Shown: in pieces, positions 44,275 through 52,949 of the stretch
Numbering within the stretch: position 1 is the first letter of the stretch
Layout: each line of letters opens with the position of its first letter
Source of the DNA: Paractinoplanes tereljensis
GTDB taxonomy: Bacteria; Actinomycetota; Actinomycetes; Mycobacteriales; Micromonosporaceae
Direction of reading: 5' to 3'
Assembly: GCF_016862435.1 (NCBI RefSeq)
Contig: NZ_BOMY01000008.1
Coordinates: forward strand, 168,933-232,932
DNA length: 64,000 nucleotides
The notes under the pieces: generated by a model
Told to the model about the DNA's origin: nothing
The model's input: the letters and a program-made list of their open reading frames with translations, nothing else
Databases searched by the model: none
Position numbers and translations under genes: made by a program

Positions 44275-45423
44275 CTAGCCGTCGGAACCAAGCAGTGCCT
44301 CGACGAAGGCAGCCGGCTCGAACGGGGCAAGGTCGTCCGGGCCCTCACCAAGGCCCACCAGCTTGACCGGAATCCCCAGCTTGCGCTGCACGGCGATGAC
44401 GATTCCGCCCTTCGCGGTGCCGTCCAGCTTGGTCAGCACGACGCCCGTCACATCCACCACTTCAGTGAACACCCGAGCCTGTTCGAGACCGTTCTGCCCG
44501 GTCGTGGCGTCCAGGATCAGCAGGGTCTCGTCGACCGGCCCGTGCTTCTCCACCACCCGCTTGACCTTGCCCAGCTCGTCCATCAGGCCGACCTTGTTCT
44601 GCAGCCGGCCGGCCGTGTCGATCAGCACGGTGTCGATGCCGGTGTCGATGCCCCGCTTCACCGCGTCGAACGCCACGCTGGCCGGGTCACCGCCCTCCGG
44701 GCCACGCACGGTCTCGGCGCCGACCCGCTCGCCCCAGGTGGCCAGCTGCTCGGCGGCCGCGGCCCGGAACGTGTCGGCCGCGCCGAACAGCACCGTCCGG
44801 CCGTCGGCGACCAGCACCCGGCCGATCTTCCCGCAGGTCGTGGTCTTGCCGGCGCCGTTGACGCCGACCACCAGCACCACCGCCGGGCGGCCGTCGTGCG
44901 GGGTGGTGCGCAGCGAACGGTCCATGTCCGGCTCGAGGGCCGCGGTCAGCTCCTCGGCCAGCTGGGCGCGCACCTCAGCCACCGTGCGGGTGCCGAGCAC
45001 CCGGACCCGCTCGCGCAGCCGTGCCACAAGCACCTGGGTGGCCTCGACACCGACGTCCGCGGTGATCAGGCTGTCCTCGATCTCCTCCCAGGCGTCCTCG
45101 TCGAGGTGGTCGCGGGACAGGACGCTGAGCAGGCCCCGGCCGAGCGAGCTCTGCGACCGGGCCAGCCGGGCACGCAGCCGCACCAGGCGGCCGGCGGTCG
45201 GCTCCGGCGTCTCGATCTCGGGCTGCGGCTCGACGAGAACCGGCGGCAGGCCCTCGTCGACCTCGGCCGGCGGCTCTTCCTCCGAAACAGGGCGCTCGAG
45301 GGTCGTGGTCCCCCCGCCGGTCGGCGGCGGCAGCTCACGGCGGCGCATCCGCGGCACCATCAGGCCGACGGCACCGGCGACCAGGACGACGAGCAGGATG
45401 ACTGCGGCGACCACGTATTCCAT
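44275..45423 (-). CDS. ftsY: signal recognition particle receptor FtsY
   Basis: 382 residues. One N-terminal membrane helix (AAVILLVVLVAGAVGLMV), an acidic linker, then the NG domain with VGVNGAGKTTTCGKIG, FGAADTFRAAA, LIDTAGRLQNK, TKLDGTAKGG and VGLGEGPDDLAPF. Docks Ffh-ribosome complexes at the membrane. Divergent from the PhoD gene. Confidence 0.97.
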   Translation of the reverse strand: MEYVVAAVILLVVLVAGAVGLMVPRMRRRELPPPTGGGTTTLERPVSEEEPPAEVDEGLPPVLVEPQPEIETPEPTAGRLVRLRARLARSQSSLGRGLLSVLSRDHLDEDAWEEIEDSLITADVGVEATQVLVARLRERVRVLGTRTVAEVRAQLAEELTAALEPDMDRSLRTTPHDGRPAVVLVVGVNGAGKTTTCGKIGRVLVADGRTVLFGAADTFRAAAAEQLATWGERVGAETVRGPEGGDPASVAFDAVKRGIDTGIDTVLIDTAGRLQNKVGLMDELGKVKRVVEKHGPVDETLLILDATTGQNGLEQARVFTEVVDVTGVVLTKLDGTAKGGIVIAVQRKLGIPVKLVGLGEGPDDLAPFEPAAFVEALLGSDG

Positions 45424-45545
45424 GGCTGAAATCCTGACAGATGAGCCGTCGGCGCGTGGCGTCGGCCGTCCAGTGGCGGCATCCCGCTCCTCTGACGGAG
45501 GATGGGACGCCCTCGGAACATCTGCGTGGAAGGCTCTATCGCCTG

Positions 45546-47255
45546 ATGGCTGCTCATCTCCTCATCGGCCCCCTGCTGCGGCGGGTGGTCGGCGACCGCG
45601 CCACCATCTGGGTGGAAACCACCGAGCCGACCACGGTGCGGGTCGAGGCCGAAGGCGGCGGCGCCGGCTCGGCGACCACCTTCGCGGCGTACGGGCATCA
45701 CTACGCCCTGGTCGTGGTCTCGGGCCTGACCCCCGACGCGGCCAGTTCCTACCGCGTCTTCCTCGACGACCGCCCGGTCTGGCCCTCGGCCGACTCGACG
45801 TACCCGCCGTCGGTGATCCGCACCCGCCCGGCCGAGGACGCCGACGCCCCGGTCCGGCTGATCTTCGGGTCCTGCCGCGAGGCGACCCCGCACTCGACCG
45901 CCCGCCACCTGCCGCCGGACGCGCTGGATGCGTACTCCCGCCGGCTGATGGGCGACGCGCAGAACCCCGAGCTGCGCCCCGACCTGATCGTCCTGCTCGG
46001 CGACCAGGTCTACGCCGACAACACCTCCGACAAGGTCAAACGCTTCCTGCGCCGCCGCCGCGCGGCCGGCCACCAGGGCCCGGAAGACCAGGTGGTGACG
46101 TTCGACGAGTACACGAAGCTGTACCTGGAGTCGTGGCGCGACCCGGAGATCCGCTGGCTGCTCTCCACCGTCCCGAGCGTGATGATCTTCGACGACCACG
46201 AACTGATCGACGACTGGAACACCTCGGCCAGCTGGCGCCGGGACATGGCCGCCCAGTCCTGGTGGATCGAGCGGATCGCCGGCGGCCTCGCCTCCTACTG
46301 GGTCTACCAGCACCTGGGCAATCTGAGCCCCGACGAGCTCGACGCCGACCCGCTGTTCGCCAAGGTGACCGCGGCCGGCGAGGCCACCGTCCTGCTGCAC
46401 GACTTCGGCCGCTCGGTCGACGGCGAGTCCGGCCACTACCAGTGGTCGTTCGCCCTCGACCTGGGCCGCACCCGGCTGGTGATGCTGGACAACCGGTGCA
46501 ACCGGGTGCTGACCCCGGGCGCCCGCGAGATGCTGCCGGCCCGCGAGTGGGCCTGGTTCGTCGATCAGGCCCACGGCAACTACGACCACCTGGTGGTCGG
46601 CAGCTCGCTGCCGTGGCTGATGCCGCCCGCCATCCACCATCTGGAGGCGTGGAACGAGAAGACCGCCGACTCCAGCAACGAGCGGGTGGCCGCCTACGCC
46701 GAGAAGATCCGCCGAGCCTTCGACCTGGAACATTGGGCGGCCTTCGGCCGATCCTTCGCCGCCCTCGGCGAGCTTTTCCGCCGGCTGGGCGAGGGCGGTG
46801 ACGGCGCCCCGACCCATCGGGTGGGCGCAGGCGGGGCGTACGCCGCTCCGGCCACGATTTCGGTGTTGTCCGGCGATGTGCACCATTCGTACGTCGCCCG
46901 GGCCGACTTCGGCGAGGTCATGCACACCCCGGTGATGCAGCTGACCTGCTCGCCGGTGCACAACCAGGTGCCCGCGTTTATGCGCCCGCTGATGCGCTTC
47001 AGCTGGTCCCGGGCGGCCGCCAAGGGTGTCCGTGGCCTGGCCCGCTCGGCCGGTGTGCGCCGCCCGACCTGGACCTGGAAGCGCGAGGCCGGCCCCTATT
47101 TCGGTAACGCGGTCAGCAGCCTGCGGTTGACCGGCCGCACCGCCACGGTCCGAGTTGAGGGCACCGAGAAAGGTGGCACCCTGTTCACCGTCGCGGAGGT
47201 CGATTACGGCCCCGAAAATAGGGCTGCGCCCGCCGCCGGGCAGCGGGAAAGATAG
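45546..47255 (+). CDS. PhoD-like metallophosphatase
   Basis: About 569 residues. A fibronectin-like N-terminal part (GDRATIWVETTEPTTVRVEA) is followed by a PhoD metallophosphoesterase domain with IFGSCREATPH, LIVLLGDQVYADNT, IFDDHELIDDWN and the late VLSGDVHHSYVARA. No signal peptide or Tat motif is visible, so it may act in the cytoplasm, unlike classic secreted PhoD. ATG 45546 with GGAAGG upstream is preferred; ATG 45441 would add 35 residues. Confidence 0.85.
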   Translation: MAAHLLIGPLLRRVVGDRATIWVETTEPTTVRVEAEGGGAGSATTFAAYGHHYALVVVSGLTPDAASSYRVFLDDRPVWPSADSTYPPSVIRTRPAEDADAPVRLIFGSCREATPHSTARHLPPDALDAYSRRLMGDAQNPELRPDLIVLLGDQVYADNTSDKVKRFLRRRRAAGHQGPEDQVVTFDEYTKLYLESWRDPEIRWLLSTVPSVMIFDDHELIDDWNTSASWRRDMAAQSWWIERIAGGLASYWVYQHLGNLSPDELDADPLFAKVTAAGEATVLLHDFGRSVDGESGHYQWSFALDLGRTRLVMLDNRCNRVLTPGAREMLPAREWAWFVDQAHGNYDHLVVGSSLPWLMPPAIHHLEAWNEKTADSSNERVAAYAEKIRRAFDLEHWAAFGRSFAALGELFRRLGEGGDGAPTHRVGAGGAYAAPATISVLSGDVHHSYVARADFGEVMHTPVMQLTCSPVHNQVPAFMRPLMRFSWSRAAAKGVRGLARSAGVRRPTWTWKREAGPYFGNAVSSLRLTGRTATVRVEGTEKGGTLFTVAEVDYGPENRAAPAAGQRER

Positions 47256-47261
47256 CCGCCG

Positions 47262-47783
47262 ATGACTACCTGGACCGCGCCCGAGGCGCAACGCGAGAGC
47301 GAACCGTTCACCGGCCCCGAGCGGGCCATGTTGCAGGGCTGGCTGGACTGGCACCGCCAGACCCTGCTGACCAAGTGCGCCGGCCTGACCGCCGAGCAGC
47401 TCAAGACGGCCAGCACGGAGCCGTCCAACCTGACCCTGCTCGGCCTGGTCCGGCACATGACCGAAGTCGAGCACTCCTGGTTCAGCACCCGCGCCGCCGG
47501 CGGCCCGGTCGTCGACATCTACTGCTCCGACGACAATCGCGACGGCGACTTCGACGACGTGGCCGACGCCGACGCCGAGGCCGATCTGGCCGCCTTCCGG
47601 GCCAAACTGATCACCGTCGACCAGGACGTCGCCGACCTGCCGCTGGACCACGAGTTCACCACCAGCCGAGGCCGAACCCTGAGCCTGCGCTGGGTCTACA
47701 TCCACATGATCGAGGAATACGCCCGCCACAACGGCCACGCCGACCTGATCCGCGAGCGCATCGACGGCGCCACCGGCGACTAG
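47262..47783 (+). CDS. DinB-like (DUF664) protein
   Basis: 173 residues. A four-helix DinB fold with the three metal His in VRHMTEVEHSW and HMIEEYARHNGHADLIRERI. In actinobacteria this group includes mycothiol-dependent enzymes. It starts 6 bp after the PhoD-like gene and is probably co-transcribed. Its stop overlaps the convergent HAD gene by 4 bp. Confidence 0.87.
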   Translation: MTTWTAPEAQRESEPFTGPERAMLQGWLDWHRQTLLTKCAGLTAEQLKTASTEPSNLTLLGLVRHMTEVEHSWFSTRAAGGPVVDIYCSDDNRDGDFDDVADADAEADLAAFRAKLITVDQDVADLPLDHEFTTSRGRTLSLRWVYIHMIEEYARHNGHADLIRERIDGATGD

Positions 47784-48391
47784 GCCAGATCGAGGGCCTT
47801 GTTGAGGTAATTGATGTGCTCCGGGCCGGCCCAGCGGTACGCGGGCAGGCCCGCGGCGCGGGCGCCGAGCACCGCGCGGTTGTCGTCGTCGACGAAGAGC
47901 ACGTGTTTCGGGGCGAAGCCGATCAGCTCGCAGGCCCGGTGGAAGAACTCGGGGGCCGGCTTGTGCAGCTTCTGTTCCCACGAGCTGATCACCACGTCGA
48001 CCTCGTCGGTCAGGCCGAGCGCGTCCAGGTCGGGGCGCAGCCGGTCGGTGGCGTTGGTGGCCAGGCCGACCTTGCGGCCGCCGGCCCGGACCGCGCGGAT
48101 GAACGCCAGCGCGTCCGGGTCGACCTCGCCGCGGTCGGACTGCCACTCGGCCACCGCGGCGGCCGCGCGCTCGGGGTCGATCGGCAGGCGCTCGGCAACC
48201 AGGCGCATCCACTCTGCGTCGGTGATCTCGCCGGCCACCGCGGGACGGTAGATGTCCCACGACATCGCCGTCTCGAGCAGGGCGGCCGGCTTGAGGCCGT
48301 ACTCCAGCTCGACGGCGATCATCGGAGCCGGGTCCCAACGGCGCAGAACGCCGTCCAGGTCGATGAGCAGGGCCTGGGCGCGTTCGCGCAT
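47780..48391 (-). CDS. HAD family hydrolase
   Basis: 203 residues. HAD motifs: LLIDLDGVLRRW (motif I, Asp nucleophile), GLATNATDR (motif II), the Lys in KLHKPAPEFF (motif III) and VLFVDDDNRAVLGARAAG (motif IV). Helical cap of the subfamily I type. It probably removes phosphate from a small metabolite. It begins 6 bp after smc and is likely co-transcribed with it. Confidence 0.88.
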   Translation of the reverse strand: MRERAQALLIDLDGVLRRWDPAPMIAVELEYGLKPAALLETAMSWDIYRPAVAGEITDAEWMRLVAERLPIDPERAAAAVAEWQSDRGEVDPDALAFIRAVRAGGRKVGLATNATDRLRPDLDALGLTDEVDVVISSWEQKLHKPAPEFFHRACELIGFAPKHVLFVDDDNRAVLGARAAGLPAYRWAGPEHINYLNKALDLA

Positions 48392-48396
48392 ACCGG

Positions 48397-51300
48397 CTAT
48401 TCCTCTTCCTTCTTCAATCGCTGACTGATCACCTGGGTCACACCGGCACGCATGGTGACGCCGTACAGGGCGTCGGCGACCTCCATGGTGCGCTTCTGGT
48501 GCGTGATGATCAGCAGCTGGCTCTTCTCCCGCAACTGCTCGAAGAGGGTAATCAGTCGGCCCAGGTTGACGTCGTCGAGGGCGGCCTCGACCTCGTCCAT
48601 GATGTAGAAGGGCGAGGGGCGGGCCCGGAAGATGGCGCAGAGCATCGCTACCGCGGTCAGCGAGCGTTCGCCACCGGACAGCAGCGACAGCCGCTTGATC
48701 TTCTTGCCCGGCGGGCGGGCCTCGACCTCGACGCCGGTGTTGAGCATGTCTTCCGGGTCAGTGAGCACGAGCCGGCCCTCGCCGCCCGGGAACAGCACCT
48801 GGAAGACCGCCTGGAACTCGCGCGCGGTGTCCTCGAACGCCGAGGCGAACACCTCGAGGATGCGGTCGTCGACGTCCTTGACCACGGTGAGCAGGTCCTT
48901 GCGGGTGGCCTTGAGGTCTTCCAGCTGGTCGGAGAGGAACTTGAAGCGCTCCTCGAGCGCCGCGAACTCCTCCAGCGCCAGCGGGTTGACCTTGCCGAGC
49001 AGCTGCAGGTCGCGTTCGGCCTTGTTGGCCCGCTTCTCCTGGGTGGGCCGGTGGAACGGGGCCGGCTCGGGCACCGGCTTGCTGTCCTTCTCGGCCTGCG
49101 CCGTCTCGGCCGCGCTCGGCGGCACGAGCTGCTCCGGGCCGTACTCGGTGATCAGCGTGTCCACGTCGAGCGAGAAGTCCTCGGCCGCCTTGGCCTCGAG
49201 CGTCTCGATGCGCATCCGCTGCTCGGCCCGGGCCATCTCGTCCCGGTGCACCTCGCTGGTGAGCCGCTCCAGCTCGGCCAGCAGCCGCTTGGCCGTCGCC
49301 CGGACCTCCTGCAGCTCGGCCTCGCGAGCGGTGCGGGCCTGGGCCAGCTCGTCGCGCGCCTCGACCGCCCCGGCCAGCGACAGCTGGACCCGGGCGAGGG
49401 CGGTGGCCGCGCCGAGCGCGACCGCCTTGGCGATCTCGGCGCCGCGGGCCCGTGCGGCCCGGCGGGCCGCGGCCCGCTCGCGGGCCTGCCGCTCGGCGTT
49501 GGCCTGGCGCATCAGCGAGTCGGCCCGGCCGGAGATGGAGGAGACCCGTTCCTCAGCCGTACGCACGGCGAGGCGTACTTCCATCTCGTTCTGGCGGGCC
49601 TGCGGTACGAGAGCGGCGAGCGTGTCCCGTTCCTCGGTGGACGGTTCCTCGTCGATCGGGGTCGACTCGGCCAGGCTGAGCCGTTCCTCCAGCTCGGCCA
49701 GGCGCATCAGGTCCTGCTCGCGGGCTCCCTCGGCCTTCTGCCGGGCGGCGCCGAGGCGCTCGCTCTCGGCCTTGGCCGACCGGGCGGCGGCACCCAGCTC
49801 GGCGAGCCGGCGGGCGGCGGCGTTGCGCTCGCCCTCGGCCGCGCGCTTGGCCGCCGCGGCCACGTTCACCGCTTCCTTGCGCTCGGCGACCTCGGCCCGG
49901 GCGTCGACCAGCTGGCCCTTGAGCTCGCGAATCGCCTCCTCGGCGGCGGCCCGCCGGGCCTTGGCCTCGTCGACCGCGGCCTGCACCTCGATGTAGCTGG
50001 TGGCCTTGCCGGAACCGCCGGCCGCGGCGAACGCGCCGAGCACGTCGCCGTCCGGGGTGACCGCCCGCAGCTCGGCGTTGTTCGCCACCACCTGGGCGGC
50101 CAGGCCGAGGTCGGGAACGAGGACGACGTCCCGCAGGGCGCGGTTGACGGCGGGCCGGATCTGCTCGGGGCACTCGACCACCTCGGGCGCCCAGACGGCG
50201 CCCTCGGGCATTTCCGGCCGCAGCGACTCCAGCGAGCCGCGCATGCCGGGCCCGGCCGGCGAGGCCACCACCAGGGCGGCCCGGCCGGCGTCGGCGATCT
50301 TCAGGGTACGCATCGCCTCGATCGCCTCGTCCACACCGGAGAGTGCGACCGCGTCGGCGAACGCGCCCAGGGCGGCGGCGATGGCCGCCTCGTGACCGGC
50401 CCGGACGGTGAGCATCGAGGCGAGGCTGCCGAGCAGGCCGGGCACCTGGTCCCGCTTGGCCAGCAGGGCCCCGGCGCCGTCCTTGCGCTGCAGGCCCAGT
50501 GCGAGCGCTTCCTCGCGGGCCTTCCAGCTGGCCGCGTCCTTCTCGGCGGTCCGCTCGGCGTCGGAGAGCTCGCGCACCACGGCCGCGGCCCGGTCGTGGG
50601 CGGTCTGCGTCTCGGCGTGCCGCTCGTCCAGCTCGACGTTGTCCCGGTCGGCCTCGGTGGACTCGGCCGCCACCACGTCCACGTCGGACTGGGCCGCCTC
50701 GGCCCGGGTCAGCGCGTCGGTGTGCGCGATGGCGAGCCGCTCGATCTCTTCGGCCGCGCTCCCGGTGCGGGCGCGGGCCGCGTTCACGTTGCCGGTCAGC
50801 TTGGCCAGGCCCTCGCGGCGGTCGGCGATCGCCTTGGCCGCGGTGCGCAGCGCGCCCTCGGCCGCGGCCAGTTGCCGTTCCAGTTCCTGGCGCCGCTCGA
50901 CCGCCTCGGCCAGCCGCATCTGGTCGTCGGTGAGCGCCTCGCGCAACTCCTCTTCCTGCTCGCGCACCCGCTCGGCCTCGGCGACCAGCTGATCGGGGTC
51001 GCGGCCGGGGCGTTCCTCGTCCGGGGTGGCGGCGAGGTGCCGCAGTCGCTCGGTGGCGAGTTGCTCGGTGGAGCGGAAACGTTCCTGCAGCGCGGCCAGC
51101 TTGTACCAGGTGTCCTGGGCGGCCTGCAGCAGCGGAGCGTCCTCGGCGTGCGCGTGCTCGAGGTCGGCGAGCAGCCGCTGGATCTCCTTGTTCTCCGCCT
51201 CCACCTCATGCCGGCGGTCGCGCATCGCCGACTCGTCGGCGATCTCCCGGTCCAGAGTGGTGCGCAGGGTGTGCAGGTCGTCGGCCAGCAGCCGGAGCCG

Positions 51301-51975
51301 GGCATCACGCAGGTCGGCCTGGATGCCGGCGGCGCGGCGGGCCACCTCGGCCTGCTTGCCGAGCGGCTTGAGCTGGCGGCGGAGCTCGGCGGTGAGGTCG
51401 GTCAGCCGGTTGAGGTTGACCTGCATCGCGTCGAGCTTGCGGATCGCCTTCTCTTTGCGCTTGCGGTGCTTGAGAACACCGGCCGCCTCCTCGATGAAGG
51501 AGCGGCGGTCCTCGGGCTTGGCGTGCAGCATCGCGTCGAGCCGGCCCTGGCCGACGATGATGTGCATCTCCCGGCCGATGCCGGAGTCGCTGAGGAGTTC
51601 CTGGATGTCGAGCAGCCGGCAGGCGTTGCCGTTGATCTCGTACTCACTGGCGCCGTCCCGGAACATCCGGCGAGTGATCGAGACCTCGGTGTACTCGATC
51701 GGCAGGGCGCCGTCGTTGTTGTCGATCGTGAGCGTCACCTCGGCGCGGCCCAGCGGCGCCCGGCCGGACGTGCCGGCAAAGATCACGTCTTCCATCTTGC
51801 CGCCGCGCAGTGCCTTGGCGCCCTGTTCCCCGAGCACCCAGGCGATGGCGTCGACGACGTTGGACTTGCCGGAGCCGTTGGGGCCCACCACACAGGTGAT
51901 GCCCGGCTCCAGGCGCAGCGTCGTGGCGGAGGCGAAGGACTTGAAGCCCTTGACCGTCAGGCTCTTGAGGTGCAC
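48397..51975 (-). CDS. smc: chromosome segregation protein SMC
   Basis: 1192 residues. Walker A is GPNGSGKSNVVDAI near residue 35; two long coiled coils flank a hinge at about 510-660; the C-terminal signature SLLSGGERSLTAVAM and Walker B FYIMDEVEAALDDVN close the ATPase head. SMC with ScpA/ScpB loops and condenses the chromosome near the origin. ATG at 51975. The large open frames on the opposite strand are codon-bias shadows. Confidence 0.97.
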   Translation of the reverse strand: MHLKSLTVKGFKSFASATTLRLEPGITCVVGPNGSGKSNVVDAIAWVLGEQGAKALRGGKMEDVIFAGTSGRAPLGRAEVTLTIDNNDGALPIEYTEVSITRRMFRDGASEYEINGNACRLLDIQELLSDSGIGREMHIIVGQGRLDAMLHAKPEDRRSFIEEAAGVLKHRKRKEKAIRKLDAMQVNLNRLTDLTAELRRQLKPLGKQAEVARRAAGIQADLRDARLRLLADDLHTLRTTLDREIADESAMRDRRHEVEAENKEIQRLLADLEHAHAEDAPLLQAAQDTWYKLAALQERFRSTEQLATERLRHLAATPDEERPGRDPDQLVAEAERVREQEEELREALTDDQMRLAEAVERRQELERQLAAAEGALRTAAKAIADRREGLAKLTGNVNAARARTGSAAEEIERLAIAHTDALTRAEAAQSDVDVVAAESTEADRDNVELDERHAETQTAHDRAAAVVRELSDAERTAEKDAASWKAREEALALGLQRKDGAGALLAKRDQVPGLLGSLASMLTVRAGHEAAIAAALGAFADAVALSGVDEAIEAMRTLKIADAGRAALVVASPAGPGMRGSLESLRPEMPEGAVWAPEVVECPEQIRPAVNRALRDVVLVPDLGLAAQVVANNAELRAVTPDGDVLGAFAAAGGSGKATSYIEVQAAVDEAKARRAAAEEAIRELKGQLVDARAEVAERKEAVNVAAAAKRAAEGERNAAARRLAELGAAARSAKAESERLGAARQKAEGAREQDLMRLAELEERLSLAESTPIDEEPSTEERDTLAALVPQARQNEMEVRLAVRTAEERVSSISGRADSLMRQANAERQARERAAARRAARARGAEIAKAVALGAATALARVQLSLAGAVEARDELAQARTAREAELQEVRATAKRLLAELERLTSEVHRDEMARAEQRMRIETLEAKAAEDFSLDVDTLITEYGPEQLVPPSAAETAQAEKDSKPVPEPAPFHRPTQEKRANKAERDLQLLGKVNPLALEEFAALEERFKFLSDQLEDLKATRKDLLTVVKDVDDRILEVFASAFEDTAREFQAVFQVLFPGGEGRLVLTDPEDMLNTGVEVEARPPGKKIKRLSLLSGGERSLTAVAMLCAIFRARPSPFYIMDEVEAALDDVNLGRLITLFEQLREKSQLLIITHQKRTMEVADALYGVTMRAGVTQVISQRLKKEEE

Positions 51976-52090
51976 GGATCTCCGAGGGTCGGCGTCGAGA
52001 TATTGGCAAGCAGGTTACCCGTACCCAGGTCCGGGGGCTCGGCACGCCGCGCTTGCGACCCGTCAAACCCGACAAAGGGGACAAAAAGAT

Positions 52091-52117
52091 GCGCGCCGCC
52101 ACTATGTGGAGGCGCGC
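52091..52117 (-). terminator. intrinsic terminator of the small coiled-coil gene
   Basis: Arms 52091-52097 and 52111-52117, with inner arms 52099-52102 and 52106-52109, form a long GC stem; on the minus strand it is followed by ATCTTTTTG. It lies between the small gene and smc. Confidence 0.82.
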
Positions 52118-52182
52118 TGCTCGGGGTGCGTCGAGACGGTACCGAGGGGGATCGGCCGCCGATCAGCGGCGGCCGGCAGAAC

Positions 52183-52377
52183 TCAGGTCAGTGCCGGCTC
52201 GGTCAGTCGCAGGATGTCGTCCGCTTCTGCGGCTGCTGCCGCCAGACGGTCATTCTCCGCCCGGAGGCGGGTGACCTCGAACTCCAGGGCCTGCACCCTG
52301 GAACGCAGTCGGGTGACCTCGTCGAGCAGGCGCCGATCGGGCGCCGCACCTACGTGGCCAAAGAGGGCCTTCGCCAT
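52183..52377 (-). CDS. small coiled-coil protein upstream of smc
   Basis: 64 residues. It begins MAKALFGHVGAAPDRRLLDE and continues with heptads (VTRLRSRVQALEFEVTRLRA) for about five turns. AAGGAG precedes the ATG by 4 nt. Short proteins of this kind are conserved in actinobacteria; no function is known to me. It has its own strong terminator, so it is a separate unit from smc. Confidence 0.8.
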   Translation of the reverse strand: MAKALFGHVGAAPDRRLLDEVTRLRSRVQALEFEVTRLRAENDRLAAAAAEADDILRLTEPALT

Positions 52378-52949
52378 GGTGACTCCTTGAGAAGCACTGC
52401 TTCTTCTTGGGATTGAGAACTACGCGCACACGGCGCGCGCCGAGTTTGCACCCAAATGTCCATGCACACGGGCACGCGTGAGCACAGACTCATGCACCCG
52501 CGGAACGTAGTCTTAGGTGCAGATGTCTCATGTCCTGAAGTGAAACCGGGCATGAGTGGGCGCGACTGGCGACACCTCCATAGTCCGCCAGTACCCACGC
52601 TCCGTCAAGCGGTGCGGCCGCGGACCCGGCCCCAAGGCCAGTGAATCATGCCACGTTGCTGGTCTTTACCTGCGCTTATGTTTTCCTTTGCCGGTTTGCA
52701 CTCGCCCAGTTCGACTGCTTACCGTCGGCCGCGATCGAGCCCGCCTTGATCACGCAAAACGATCAAGGCCGGTGCGGGCGGTGAGCCTCTGGCATCTCGA
52801 TCACCGTGCGCACGGCGCCGGGTGCTGGTGGCGGGGTATCCGGCGTCGGCGCGACGCCGAACCTACGTACGGCCATACCCTGAACTGCCATTAAATTTCG
52901 TGACTTTTGGGACAAGTCGGGCGGCAAATCGGATAAAAGTCGCGTAATT
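52378..52949. other. 572-bp divergent intergenic region
   Basis: It lies between the small coiled-coil gene and the PelF-like operon and must hold both promoters. It holds a 9-bp perfect hairpin (52743-52751 and 52761-52769, loop of 9). The part near 52660-52700 is less GC-rich than the surroundings. No coding frame is convincing. Confidence 0.6.
52743..52769. repeat. 9-bp perfect hairpin
   Basis: GCCTTGATC, a 9-nt loop ACGCAAAAC, then GATCAAGGC, about 180 bp before the PelF-like start. It could be an operator or an attenuating hairpin in the leader. Confidence 0.6.

Noticed and set aside
45360..48338. A minus-strand frame of about 990 codons across PhoD, DinB and HAD genes
   Set aside because: Low-complexity Gly/Arg/Val composition without domains; the known genes on both strands explain the region.
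48499..52416. A very long open frame on the plus strand opposite smc
   Set aside because: It mirrors the SMC coding sequence, has no recognisable domain and no ribosome site; long antisense frames are expected in DNA with GC-rich third positions.
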